This document shows positions 24,668 to 32,650 of a stretch of DNA of 64,000 bases, one piece after another (within the stretch, counting starts at the first letter, position 1; each line of letters opens with the position of its first letter). The position numbers were made by a program, and so were the translations under genes. The notes beneath the pieces are model-generated. The model worked only from the letters and a program-made list of their open reading frames with translations. It was not told the DNA's origin and ran no database searches. The stretch comes from Frigoribacterium sp. Leaf8 (GTDB lineage: Bacteria; Actinomycetota; Actinomycetes; Actinomycetales; Microbacteriaceae). Location of the stretch: assembly GCF_001421165.1 (NCBI RefSeq), contig NZ_LMKB01000001.1, positions 488,284-552,283 of the forward strand, written 5' to 3'.

Positions 24668-25270
24668 TCAGCGCGGCAGGATCACCTCGAGCTGGCGCCG
24701 CACCCCCGCGACGATCTCGTCGTCCGGCACGGATTCGTCGACCGCCGACGACATCGCGAGCATCATCACGGCCGACACGACGTGCGCGAACGCGGCCGCG
24801 TCGGAGGGCGTCGCCGAGGTGAGGCGCGCGACGATCCCGGCCACCGCCTCCTCGGTCCTGGCCACGATCGCGAGCGCCTCGGCGTGGTGCGGCTCGGTCG
24901 CGTCGCCGAACGTCATCTCGCGCAGGTAGGTGCGGCCGTTCTCGACCTGGGCCCGGTTGCAGTGCACGATCGGCTCGAGGACGGCGACGACCGCGTCCAG
25001 GGCGGTCGAGGCGGACGAGGAGGCGCGGATCCCCTCGTCGAGGGAGCGCGCGTACGCCGCGTTCTGCGCGAGCAGCAACAGCTCGCCCTTCGTGCGGGCG
25101 TACAGGAACAACGTGCCGGCGCCGACGTCGGCCGCCTCGGCGATCTGCTGCGTCGTCACCTCGTCGACCCCGTGTCGGCTGAACAGGTCGGACGCGGCCC
25201 GCGTGATGCGCTCGAGCTTCTCCTGCTTGTTGCGCTCGCGCCGGCCGAGCGGCGGGGCTGACGACGTCAT
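24668..25270 (-). CDS. TetR-family transcriptional regulator
   Basis: A 200-residue regulator. The HTH (about 12-58) reads ERITRAASDLFSRHGVDEVTTQQIA, AADVGAGTLFLYARTK. The C-terminal half is the usual variable helical ligand domain. The ATG at 25268-25270 has GGGAGA upstream. It diverges from an SDR gene (25379) and converges with an MDR reductase (23635-24630); both promoters carry similar CTGA/CTCA dyads, so a small detoxification regulon is likely. Confidence 0.92.
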   Translation of the reverse strand: MTSSAPPLGRRERNKQEKLERITRAASDLFSRHGVDEVTTQQIAEAADVGAGTLFLYARTKGELLLLAQNAAYARSLDEGIRASSSASTALDAVVAVLEPIVHCNRAQVENGRTYLREMTFGDATEPHHAEALAIVARTEEAVAGIVARLTSATPSDAAAFAHVVSAVMMLAMSSAVDESVPDDEIVAGVRRQLEVILPR

Positions 25271-25378
25271 TCGGATCTCCCGGAATAGAAACTGACTGAA
25301 CTCAATTATGACATGAGTCACCTATGGCGACTCGGTCTCGAGCCGCCTCATCCTCGCACCACCCCGGAAGGAACACCC

Positions 25379-26089
25379 ATGACCGACATCACCGGCTCCG
25401 TCGTCCTCGTCACCGGAGCGAACGGGGGCATCGGCACCCGTTTCGTCGAGGCCGCCCTCGCCCGCGGCGCCGCGAAGGTCTACGCCACGGCCCGCACCCC
25501 GCGCACCTGGGACGACGAGCGCGTCGTGCCCCTCACCCTCGACGTGACCGACCCGGCCTCGATCGCCGCCGTCGTCGAGGCGGCGCCCGACGTCACCGTG
25601 CTGGTCAACAACGCCGGTGCGAGCACCCCCACGCCCGGCATCCTCAGCCACACCGACGACGAGATCCGCGCCAACGTCGAGACCAACTTCCTCGGGCCGC
25701 TGTTCCTCGCCCGGGCCTACGCGCCGCTCCTCTCGGCGCACGGCGGCGGCACGGCCATCGTCGACATCCACTCGGCGCTGTCGTGGTTCGCCGTCGCGGG
25801 CATCTACTCGGCGACGAAGGCCGCGCTGTGGTCGGCCACGAACTCGCTGCGCCTCGAGCTGCAGCCCGCGGGCGTGCAGGTCGTCGGCGTGCACGTGGGC
25901 TACGTCGACACCGCGATGGCCGCGGGCGTCACGGACCCGAAGACCGACCCGGCGACCCTGGTCGCCGACGTGCTCGACGCCCTCGAGGCCGGCGAGCACG
26001 AGGTCCTCGCCGACGAGACCTCGCGCCAGGTGAAGGCCGGCCTGTCGGCGCCGCTCGAGGCGCTCTACCCGCAGCTCGCCGCGCGCTGA
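25379..26089 (+). CDS. Short-chain dehydrogenase/reductase
   Basis: A 236-residue SDR: cofactor motif VTGANGGIGTRFVEAAL (about 10-26), DVTD (about 55), VNNAGA, NFLGPLFLARAYAPLL, catalytic Ser in IHSALSWF and YSATKAALWS (Tyr/Lys) near 140-145. NADP preference is suggested by the Arg-rich TARTP segment after beta-2. It diverges from the TetR gene and is probably derepressed with the MDR reductase. A hairpin follows its stop. Confidence 0.92.
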   Translation: MTDITGSVVLVTGANGGIGTRFVEAALARGAAKVYATARTPRTWDDERVVPLTLDVTDPASIAAVVEAAPDVTVLVNNAGASTPTPGILSHTDDEIRANVETNFLGPLFLARAYAPLLSAHGGGTAIVDIHSALSWFAVAGIYSATKAALWSATNSLRLELQPAGVQVVGVHVGYVDTAMAAGVTDPKTDPATLVADVLDALEAGEHEVLADETSRQVKAGLSAPLEALYPQLAAR

Positions 26090-26101
26090 CCGGTGACGTC
26101 G

Positions 26102-26140
26102 AGGAGGCGCGGTGCCGGCCCGACCGGCACCGCGCCTCCT
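26102..26140. terminator. Bidirectional AGGAGGCGCGG hairpin between convergent genes
   Basis: Perfect 17-bp arms, AGGAGGCGCGGTGCCGG (26102-26118) and its complement (26124-26140), with a 5-base loop. It lies exactly between the SDR stop (26089) and the stop of the converging NADP enzyme (26154). Confidence 0.7.
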
Positions 26141-26153
26141 GCGCTCGGTCGCG

Positions 26154-26930
26154 TCAGCTGTAGCAGGCGCGGTTGATCGCCACGAGGAACGGCCCGTCGA
26201 CGGTGCCGCCGGCCTCGACGTAGCCGCCGATGACCTCCATCGCGAGGTCACGGCGCTGCGGGACGCGCCCCTTCTCGGCGGCGGCGAGCCACCCGGGCAT
26301 CTCGGTACGCGTGCGGTCGGTGCAGTAGACGGGCGAGCCGGGCTGCTGGCGCCACGACTCGGCGAGGGCCCCGGCGTCGACGGCGTCGAACCCGGTCTGC
26401 TCGACGAGCTGCATGGCCACGGCGCGGTCGGCGTCGCGGTCGGCGGCCACGGGGATGGCGACGCGGGCGGGGTCGCCGGGCTCGGTGGCCTTCGCGTCGA
26501 ACGACTGCGAGATGATCGCGTTCCACGCCTTGGCGATCGGGCGTCCGAACAGCTCGGACAGCCAGACGCTCTCGGGGACGCCCTGCTCGAAGTCGTGCAT
26601 CGAGCCGTCACGCATCGGGTAGTAGTTCGACGTGTCGACGACGACCGCGCCCTCGGGGGCCGAGCGGACGTGCTCGGCGATGTCGGCGTTGCGGTTCATC
26701 GGCACCGAGACGATCAGGACGTCGACGCCCCGGGCGACCTCGGCGGCGTCCACGGCGCGGGCGCCGGTGCGGAGGGCCGCCTCGTCGATCGTCTCGGGGC
26801 CGCGCGAGTTCGCGATGGCGACGTCGTGCCCGTGGCGGGCGAGGCGGCGGGCGATGGTGGAACCGATGGAGCCGGCCCCGATGATCCCGATCGTCAGGTG
26901 TGCTCGTTCTTCTTCTCGTACGTCAGACAT
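26154..26930 (-). CDS. NADP-binding F420-reductase-like protein
   Basis: A 258-residue protein with an N-terminal Rossmann fold: LTIGIIGAGSIGSTIARRLARHGH (about 12-35, in the F420:NADP oxidoreductase style), then VAIANSRGPET and DVLIVSVPMN. KAWNAIISQSF and the RVAIPVAADRDADRAVAMQLVEQTGFDAVDAG segment match NADPH-dependent F420-reductase-like proteins of bacteria, which may act as general NADP reductases. It diverges from a MerR gene whose operator lies in its -35/-10 spacer, so it is the likely MerR target. Confidence 0.88.
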   Translation of the reverse strand: MSDVREEERAHLTIGIIGAGSIGSTIARRLARHGHDVAIANSRGPETIDEAALRTGARAVDAAEVARGVDVLIVSVPMNRNADIAEHVRSAPEGAVVVDTSNYYPMRDGSMHDFEQGVPESVWLSELFGRPIAKAWNAIISQSFDAKATEPGDPARVAIPVAADRDADRAVAMQLVEQTGFDAVDAGALAESWRQQPGSPVYCTDRTRTEMPGWLAAAEKGRVPQRRDLAMEVIGGYVEAGGTVDGPFLVAINRACYS

Positions 26931-26937
26931 GCCTCCA

Positions 26938-26968
26938 GCATGAACGTTGCCATTAGTGTGAAGGTCAA
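26938..26968 (-). promoter_or_regulatory. MerR-type promoter with dyad in the spacer
   Basis: On the minus strand TTGACC (26963-26968) is followed by a long spacer holding an imperfect 22-bp dyad (26944-26965: ACGTTGCCATTAG...GAAGGT) and a weak -10 near 26938-26943. Elongated spacers containing a dyad are the hallmark of MerR-activated promoters. The promoter faces the NADP enzyme gene; the MerR gene starts at 26984 on the other strand. Confidence 0.55.
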
Positions 26969-26983
26969 GTCGGAGGAGGACTC

Positions 26984-27373
26984 GTGCGCATCGGTGAGCT
27001 GTCGACGAGGACGGGCGTCCCGTCGCGGATGCTCCGCTACTACGAAGAGCAAGGCCTCATCACCCCGACCCGACTGGCGAACGGCTACCGCGACTACGAC
27101 GAGCGCCTCGTCGACCGGGTGGGCAAGATCCGCGGCCTGATCGACGCGGGCATCCCCACGCGCATCGTGACGGACATCCTGCCCTGCCTCGGCCAGCCAC
27201 AGACGATCGTCGTCGAGAACGCCGAACCGGGGCTCGTCGAGCTGCTCGAGACCGAGCGCGACCGGATGACCGAGAAGATCGAGTTCCTCACCCACAACCG
27301 CGACGCGCTCACGAGCTACCTGGGAGCCCTCGAGGCAGCCGGCGTCAGGCGTCCGGAGACCCGGGCCGGGTGA
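26984..27373 (+). CDS. MerR-family transcriptional regulator
   Basis: A 129-residue regulator with GTG start and GGAGGA ribosome site. MRIGELSTRTGVPSRMLRYYEEQGLI (HTH, about 1-26, read in parts) and NGYRDYDERLVDRVGKI are the MerR winged-helix blocks; residues about 80-120 form the coiled-coil dimer helix. No cysteine pair for metal binding is seen, so an organic or redox signal is more likely than a metal. It probably activates the divergent NADP oxidoreductase gene by twisting the elongated promoter. Confidence 0.92.
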   Translation: MRIGELSTRTGVPSRMLRYYEEQGLITPTRLANGYRDYDERLVDRVGKIRGLIDAGIPTRIVTDILPCLGQPQTIVVENAEPGLVELLETERDRMTEKIEFLTHNRDALTSYLGALEAAGVRRPETRAG

Positions 27374-27456
27374 TCCGGGCCGGGTGACCCGGGCTCTGTC
27401 GCGGGCAGGCCGGGGCCAGCTGGTCGCCGGCCGGGGTCAGCTGGTTGCAGGCCGGG

Positions 27457-27975
27457 TCAGCCGGCGGCGGGGCGGACCAGGATCAGGTTCGTCATGGCCT
27501 GCGTCATCACGGTCCGGTCGTGCTGGTCGATGAGTTCGATGCGGGTGCGGACCACTCCCCGGTCGGGACGGGAGGCCGAGGGGCGGGCGTCGACGACGGT
27601 GAACCGGGCGCGGAGCACGTCGCCGGGGCGGACGGGAGCCGACCAGCGCAACTCGTCGACGCCGGGCGACGCGACGCTGGCGCCCTGGTTGAGGTAGGAC
27701 GCCACCATCAGGCGCATCATCATGGCGGTGGTGTGCCAGCCGCTGGCCACGAGTCCGCCGAGGGGCGTCGCCTCGGCCCGTTCGGCGTCGACGTGCATGT
27801 CGTGCGGATCGAACCGGCGGCCGAAGTCGACGATCTCGTCCGCCGTGACGCGGTACGAGCCGTGCTCCAGCGTGAGGCCGGGCACGTAGTCGTCGAGGAA
27901 GCGGTCGGCGAGCCGATGCGCGAAGGGCGAGGTGTCGTCGGCCGCGGCTGCGGTCCCGTCCGGTTCGTAGGGCAC
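27457..27975 (-). CDS. MaoC-like hydratase
   Basis: A 172-residue hot-dog fold protein with GTG start. FLDDYVPGLTLEHGSYRVTADEIVDFGRRFDPHDMHVD contains the Asp...His hydratase pair (DPHDMH, near residue 58), and GLVASGWHTTAMMMRLMV is the central hot-dog helix. ELRWSAPVRPGDVLRARFTV completes the family pattern. Likely an enoyl-thioester hydratase-type protein; the precise substrate is unknown. Stands alone between the MerR and DUF2200 genes. Confidence 0.88.
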   Translation of the reverse strand: MPYEPDGTAAAADDTSPFAHRLADRFLDDYVPGLTLEHGSYRVTADEIVDFGRRFDPHDMHVDAERAEATPLGGLVASGWHTTAMMMRLMVASYLNQGASVASPGVDELRWSAPVRPGDVLRARFTVVDARPSASRPDRGVVRTRIELIDQHDRTVMTQAMTNLILVRPAAG

Positions 27976-28039
27976 GCCTTCACCCTAGGTCGGCCGAGGA
28001 GGCGCAGTGTCGGTCGACCGGTCCGCGTACGATTCCGGC

Positions 28040-28384
28040 ATGAGCCGCTTGGACGACATGCCGTTCGCCAGGGTCTATCCCCTGTACGTGGCCAAGGTCG
28101 AGCGCAAGGGCCACACGAAGGCCGAGGTCGACCAGGTCGTGACCTGGCTGACCGGTTACGACCAGGGAGAGATCGACCAGCACGTCGCCGACGGCACCAC
28201 GTTCCGCGACTTCTTCGCGGCCGCCGACCTCAACCCCCGGGCCTCGCTCGTGACGGGCGTCATCTGCGGCGTCCGCATCGAGGCCCTCGACGACGAGCTG
28301 ACCGCGAACATCCGCCGTCTCGACAAGCTCGTGGATGAGGTCGCACGCGGCCGCCCGATGGCGAAGGTGCTGCGGGAGGGGTGA
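28040..28384 (+). CDS. DUF2200 family protein
   Basis: A 114-residue cytosolic protein: MPFARVYPLYVAKVERKGHTKAEVDQVVTWLTGY, TFRDFFAAADLNP, ITGVICGVRIE-like VTGVICGVRIEAL and NIRRLDKLVDEVARGRPMAKVLR are the DUF2200 blocks (the first is quoted as separate motifs of the family). Function not known. A decayed second copy of the same gene lies at about 32036-32226, 4 kb away at the edge of the accessory island, which suggests a past duplication or imported homologue. Confidence 0.92.
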   Translation: MSRLDDMPFARVYPLYVAKVERKGHTKAEVDQVVTWLTGYDQGEIDQHVADGTTFRDFFAAADLNPRASLVTGVICGVRIEALDDELTANIRRLDKLVDEVARGRPMAKVLREG

Positions 28385-28434
28385 GGCGTCGCACCGCGGG
28401 GTGATCCTTCGGCTGGGACGCCGAGACCGGCCGA

Positions 28435-29646
28435 TCACAGCCCGGCCGGGAACGCGTTGCGCCGCCCGTACACCGTCAGCGAGAACGCCACGACCCCGAA
28501 CCCGATCATCACCACGGGCAGCACGAGCCCGTCCGCCACGGTCAGCAGGGCGGCGCCGACGATCCCCGCGAAGAAGATCGCCACGTTGAACGCCACCGGC
28601 AGGAAGGCGTTCGCGACGTCGGCGTTGTCGCCGCCGACGGTGGTGAGCGCGGCCTGCAGCTGGGCCGACGCGCCGCCGAACGTGACGCCCCAGAGCACCG
28701 CGGCGACGACCACCACCGGCACCGAGGCGTGCCCGACGAGCAGGATCACCCCGGCGACGACGAACAGCGCGACGCTGCCGTGCAGCAGCGCCCGCGGGTG
28801 CCGGTCGAGCAGCGCCCCGGTGACGACGATCCCGCCGATCGAGGCGATGCCGTAGATCAGCAGCGTGACGTCGACGCCGAGCCCCGACCCACCGGCCCGC
28901 AGGTACGGCGAGACGTAGGTGTAGATCGTGTTGTGGGCGAGCATCCACGCGGCGATGACGGCCAGGATCACGGCGATCCCCGGGATGCGGAACACCCGCC
29001 CGAGCGAGAGCCGTGCCCCCGCCGGTGCCGGTGCCGCGTCCGGGACGATGCTCGCCACGAGCGCGAAGACGACGACCCCGAGCAGGGTCAGCCCGCCGAA
29101 CGACCACCGCCAGTCGAAGGCCGTCCCGAGCCACGAGCCCAGCGGCGTCCCGAACGCGAACCCGACGGGCGCACCCGCCGAGACGAGCGCGAGCGACAGT
29201 CCGGCACGGTCGGGCGGGCTGATCCGGCGTCCGTAGGCCGCGAGCATGCCCCAGATCACGCCCGAGAACGCACCGGCCGCGAACCGCGACACGAGGGCGA
29301 GGGCGATGACGGGAGAGAGCGCCGTCACCGTGTTCGCGACGACCAGGCCGGTGATCGCGAGCAGGAGGAGCGGCTTGCGACGCATCCCCCGGGTGAGCGT
29401 GATGGCCGGCACGGTCGCGACCACGGTGCCGAGTGCGTAGGCGCTGATGAGCAGTCCCACGGCGCCCTCGCTCGTGTCGAGGCCGTCCGCGATGACGGGC
29501 AGCAGGCCGGCCGGCATCGTCTCCATCGCGACGAGGATGAACCCCATCGTCGCCAGGACGACGAGCGAGAACACCGGCAGCCGTTCGGCGGGCCCTGCGG
29601 CGAGGGAGGCGCGGTGAGCGCGGGTGGGGACGGGCGCTGTCGACAT
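28435..29646 (-). CDS. MFS sugar/drug efflux transporter
   Basis: A 403-residue protein with twelve membrane spans of the AraJ/YdhP-like DHA1 group: ETMPAGLLPVIADGLDTSEGAVGLLISAYALGT (span 2 region, cited in part), RFAAGAFSGVIWGMLAAYGRR (motif C-like) and GTPLGSWLG. Exports sugars or drugs by proton antiport in relatives. The ATG at 29644-29646 follows an AAAGGA ribosome site. The upstream XRE gene ends 77 bases before it on the same strand, so it is probably regulated by that protein. Confidence 0.92.
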   Translation of the reverse strand: MSTAPVPTRAHRASLAAGPAERLPVFSLVVLATMGFILVAMETMPAGLLPVIADGLDTSEGAVGLLISAYALGTVVATVPAITLTRGMRRKPLLLLAITGLVVANTVTALSPVIALALVSRFAAGAFSGVIWGMLAAYGRRISPPDRAGLSLALVSAGAPVGFAFGTPLGSWLGTAFDWRWSFGGLTLLGVVVFALVASIVPDAAPAPAGARLSLGRVFRIPGIAVILAVIAAWMLAHNTIYTYVSPYLRAGGSGLGVDVTLLIYGIASIGGIVVTGALLDRHPRALLHGSVALFVVAGVILLVGHASVPVVVVAAVLWGVTFGGASAQLQAALTTVGGDNADVANAFLPVAFNVAIFFAGIVGAALLTVADGLVLPVVMIGFGVVAFSLTVYGRRNAFPAGL

Positions 29647-29723
29647 GGTGAGGTCCTTTCGGGCGCGGGGAGGCGCCTCCTGGGGGTGAGCCCAGTGGTG
29701 CGGGAGGAAGAAGGAGGCGCGGG

Positions 29724-30611
29724 TCAGGCGACCGGGTCGGCGGACCGGGCGCGTTCGACGACGTCCTCGGTCGCCGCCCACGTGGCGAGGAGGCGCAGCC
29801 CTTCGTCGGACGCGGAGCCCGGGACGGCCGTGTAGACGGTGAGCGAGTGCCCGGGGGTGTCCTGGAGTTCCATCACCTGGAAGTCCAGCTCGAGCAGGCC
29901 CACGACCGGGTGCCGGAACTCCTTGGCGCCGGTGTAGTGGCGGCGGACGTCGTGGGCGGCCCAGCGGGCGCGGAACTCGTCGCTGCGGATGGACAGTTCG
30001 CCGACGAGGGCGGTGATGCCGGGGTCGTGGGGGTTGCGGCCAGCGTCGCGTCGGAGGATGGCGACGTTGACGGCGGCCGCGCGCTCCCAGTCGGGGTAGA
30101 AGTCGTGGGCGCCGGGGTCGAGGAAGATGTAGCGCGAGTGGTTGGCGGGGCGCAGGGTGCTGCGGTACATGTCGGAGTACAGGGCGAAGCCGAGGGCGTT
30201 GGCCGCGACGAGGTCCATGCGGGTGTTGGTGACCATGGCGACGGCGCCGGTCATGGCGTCGAGCATGTGTTGCACCGGGGACTGGGCGATCTTCTGTCCG
30301 CTGGTGACCGGGGGCTTGCGGCGGGAGGGGACGGAGGCGCGGGCGAGGTCGTAGAGGTGGTCGGTCTCGGCCTGGTCCAGGCCGAGGGCGTGGGCGATGG
30401 CGTCGAGGACGCTGTCGGAGACGCCTCCGAGGTTGCCGCGTTCGAGACGGGTGTAGTAGTCGACGCTGACGCCGGCGAGGCGGGCGACCTCGTCGCGGCG
30501 GAGTCCGGGGACGCGTCGCTGGCCGCCGGCGCTGACGACGCCGGCCTGTTCGGGCGAGAGGCGTGCGCGGCGGGTGGCGAGGAAGTCGCGGACCTCGGCT
30601 CGGTTGTCCAT
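29724..30611 (-). CDS. XRE-family regulator with MmyB-like domain (paralogue)
   Basis: A 295-residue regulator, MDNRAEVRDFLATRRARL at the start, with the same layout as the gene at 2775-3704: HTH about 12-75 (PGLRRDEVARLAGVSVDYYTR, LERG) and MmyB_LBD to the end (FHPVVG-like FRHPVVGLLELDF, LTVYTAVPGSASDEGLRLLA). It heads an operon with the MFS exporter and likely controls it in response to a lipophilic compound. A palindrome-like dyad lies upstream at 30643-30667. Confidence 0.9.
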   Translation of the reverse strand: MDNRAEVRDFLATRRARLSPEQAGVVSAGGQRRVPGLRRDEVARLAGVSVDYYTRLERGNLGGVSDSVLDAIAHALGLDQAETDHLYDLARASVPSRRKPPVTSGQKIAQSPVQHMLDAMTGAVAMVTNTRMDLVAANALGFALYSDMYRSTLRPANHSRYIFLDPGAHDFYPDWERAAAVNVAILRRDAGRNPHDPGITALVGELSIRSDEFRARWAAHDVRRHYTGAKEFRHPVVGLLELDFQVMELQDTPGHSLTVYTAVPGSASDEGLRLLATWAATEDVVERARSADPVA

Positions 30612-30642
30612 GGCTTCGACCCTACGGTCGGCGGTTCGGAGC

Positions 30643-30667
30643 AACCAGGCCCTGTCGGGGCCAGGTT
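30643..30667. promoter_or_regulatory. Dyad upstream of the second MmyB-type regulator
   Basis: AACC-GGCCC....GGGCC-GGTT: a 25-base imperfect palindrome, 32 bases upstream of the regulator start, with a further CCTGG copy at 30675-30680. Position suits an autoregulatory operator. No protein-binding evidence beyond symmetry. Confidence 0.4.
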
Positions 30668-30768
30668 CGGCGGGGCCTGGGGGGGTCGCGAAGTCGCCGT
30701 GGTCGTGACGCTCGCTCAGTACCTCGATAGGGTCGTGACACCAGCACCACTCGACGACGGGGACCGAG

Positions 30769-31179
30769 ATGACTGACGGACACGACCACGACGGGCAGCA
30801 GGGGCAGCAGTACGGCGGGCCGCAGGACGGGGGCCAGCAGTACGGCGGCGTGCCGCAGGCGCCCGGGGCCGGGCCTGAGGGAGGGGCGGCCCAGCGTCCG
30901 TCGCGGGGGTTCGAGATCGCCGGTTTCGTGCTGTCGTTCTTCGGCTTCTTGGCGATCGCCGGCCTCATCATCAGCACGATCTCGTTCCGCCGCCTCGGCC
31001 GAGCCGGTCAGCCCCGAGGCCTCTCGCTGGCCGGCATCATCATCTCGATCGTGGTGCTGCTGCTCACCCTCGCGTTCATCGTCGCGGCCATCGTCGGGGC
31101 CACGACCCTCCTCGAGACCTGCGGGGACCTCGGCCCGGGCACCCACGTCGTCGACGGAGTCACCTACACCTGCAGCTGA
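30769..31179 (+). CDS. DUF4190-like membrane protein
   Basis: A 136-residue protein: a Gly/Gln/Tyr-rich disordered N-terminus (about 1-45) followed by two long spans, FEIAGFVLSFFGFLAIAGLI and GIIISIVVLLLTLAFIVAAI, separated by RRLGRAGQPRGLSLA. The span-loop-span pattern with GL(S/A)LAG matches the DUF4190 group. The C-terminus carries two cysteines outside. Function unknown. This is the last gene with typical GC-rich chromosomal composition before the island. Confidence 0.8.
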   Translation: MTDGHDHDGQQGQQYGGPQDGGQQYGGVPQAPGAGPEGGAAQRPSRGFEIAGFVLSFFGFLAIAGLIISTISFRRLGRAGQPRGLSLAGIIISIVVLLLTLAFIVAAIVGATTLLETCGDLGPGTHVVDGVTYTCS

Positions 31180-31266
31180 GTTGCGCCGGCGGACCTGCGA
31201 GGACGCGGTGCGGCTCGCCCTGACGGCCTCCGCTGCCCGCCCGGCAGGAGGCTTGCGTCGGCGCGC

Positions 31267-31761
31267 TTACTGCTTTTCGAGACGGACGGTCGTCGTGGTG
31301 CCCATCAAGCTGGCTTTGTAGCTGAGCTCGCCGCCGTCGACGGTGAACTCCTTCGTGTCGTCGGTCGAGGCGAGCATGGCCGAGTCAGTCGCGGCAGCGT
31401 CTCGGGCCGAGGACCACGTGTAAGGCGACGCGTCGTCGGTGGGAGGCGTAAAGGTGCCGACCCAGTAGATCGACTCGGTGTCGCCACCGTCGCTGACCCA
31501 GTTGATCGAGATGGTGTCGCCTGTGATGGTCGCCGCTTGGTACGCGTCTTCGCTGCCCGAGTTGGTCTGCTTCCACGACCCGGTCAGGTCCGGCACCGGA
31601 GCCGCTTCGGGTGTGGCCTCGGCGGAGGCGGCGCTCGTCGCAGACGAGCCGCTCGCTTGCCCTGTCTCGCCTGCGTCCAAGGGTGCGGGGCTGCTGCAGC
31701 CGGCGAGCGCCAGAGCGGAGACGAGAGTGAGCGGTGCGAGTGCGGCGATGAGCTTCTGCAT
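31267..31761 (-). CDS. Putative secreted lipoprotein
   Basis: A 164-residue lipoprotein: signal MQKLIAALAPLTLVSALALAGC with lipobox LAGC (about 19-22), a Ser/Ala-rich linker, then a globular domain of about 110 residues (LTGSWKQTNSG...ITGDTISINWV...TTTTVRLEKQ) resembling small beta-rich lipocalin-like or DUF-type lipoproteins. An upstream start at 31800 would hide the signal peptide, so the inner ATG is chosen. Base composition is lower in GC than the genes to the left. Confidence 0.75.
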   Translation of the reverse strand: MQKLIAALAPLTLVSALALAGCSSPAPLDAGETGQASGSSATSAASAEATPEAAPVPDLTGSWKQTNSGSEDAYQAATITGDTISINWVSDGGDTESIYWVGTFTPPTDDASPYTWSSARDAAATDSAMLASTDDTKEFTVDGGELSYKASLMGTTTTVRLEKQ

Positions 31762-32035
31762 GATGACGCCATGCTCCCAGACTTCCTGACGATGCCTCAC
31801 CGCCCGTCAGCCCACCGACTCGGTGTCAGAGGGGGGCGAGCAGAGCGGTGCAAGCGCCGATGCAGCTGTGGTCGTCCATGTCGGGGCGTGCTGAGCGCAC
31901 CCGCCGGCGCACGAGCGGCAGACGGCGAGGCCGGCCTCGATGACGGCGCGGGTGACGGCCGCGGTGGCCGGGCTGGTGCGCTAGGGGACAGAGAAAGTGG
32001 GAGCAGTTCAGGTCTGCTCGCACGCAGTCGGACAT

Positions 32036-32226
32036 CACTGTTGGAATCACCTTTCGCGACTTCTTCGGGCTGTAGATCTCAACCCCTAGGCGTCACTCTT
32101 AACCGGTGTCATCTACGGCGTCCACATCGAGAACGTCAACTGCTAGCTGACCGCCACCATCCGCCGCCTCGACAAGCTCGCAGCCGGGATCGCAGGAAAA
32201 TCACTGACAGCCTCGCTGTTGCGGGC
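32036..32226 (+). pseudogene. Decayed DUF2200 gene fragment
   Basis: Translating forward from 32049 gives TFRDFFGL, a stop, then LNP-type, VIYGVHIE and IRRLDKLAAGIAGKSLTASLLR, matching residues about 55-113 of the intact DUF2200 protein at 28040-28384. In-frame stops (TAG at 32072, TAG near 32143) and small shifts break it, and the N-terminal half is gone. DNA identity with the intact copy is high over the TTCTTCG...GACAAGCTCG stretch. It lies in a gene-poor space (31762-32464) where no intact gene was found. Confidence 0.75.
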
Positions 32227-32464
32227 GGAGCAGCAGTGGACCACATCAAGGCCCCTCACCGCTCACGCTCACGCTCACGTCTGCTCAGAGTCCACCTCGA
32301 CTCATAATCTCGATTATCTCAACGCGCTAACTTGAACGCTCCTCACGAGCGTCACCGCGTACACATGTTCCTCAAACCCGGCTGGCGTGGTCGTTCAACT
32401 GAATGAGGTGAAACCGAGGACCGCGGCACGGCCCCTGCGTGTGAGCCGTACCACCCACCGTCGG

Positions 32465-32650
32465 TCAAAGGTTCTTGTGAAACCAGTCGCTCGTTGCCCT
32501 ACGCAGCCCGCGCCATGCAGCAACGCTAGTCAGCTCAACGACGAGCAGCTTGTCGTTTTCGTCCAAGAACGCGCCCGCAGCATCACGAATCTCCTTCGCG
32601 CCCTTATCGCTTACGATCAGCCACGCGCTCTGCAGCGATTGCGAGTACCA
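32465..32650 (-). pseudogene. C-terminal fragment of a SinR/Cas2-like small protein
   Basis: A 61-codon frame without a start, beginning around WYSQSLQSAW and continuing LIVSDKGAKEIRDAA, DENDKLLVVELTS and WFHKNL before TGA. This matches the C-terminal two thirds of the SinR-family (Cas2-fold-like) small proteins (typical: LxSTWLI, EIRDxL, DxLLVVKL, WLKKNL). Two stops lie in the same frame just upstream, inside the resolvase remnant, so the N-terminal third has been lost at a junction near 32650. Confidence 0.6.

Noticed and set aside
31800-32000. GC-rich patch with minus-strand reading ...VIEAGLAVCRSCAGGC...
   Set aside because: It looks partly protein-like, but is under 55 codons, has no start or ribosome site and matches no family I know. 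Possibly debris; not called.
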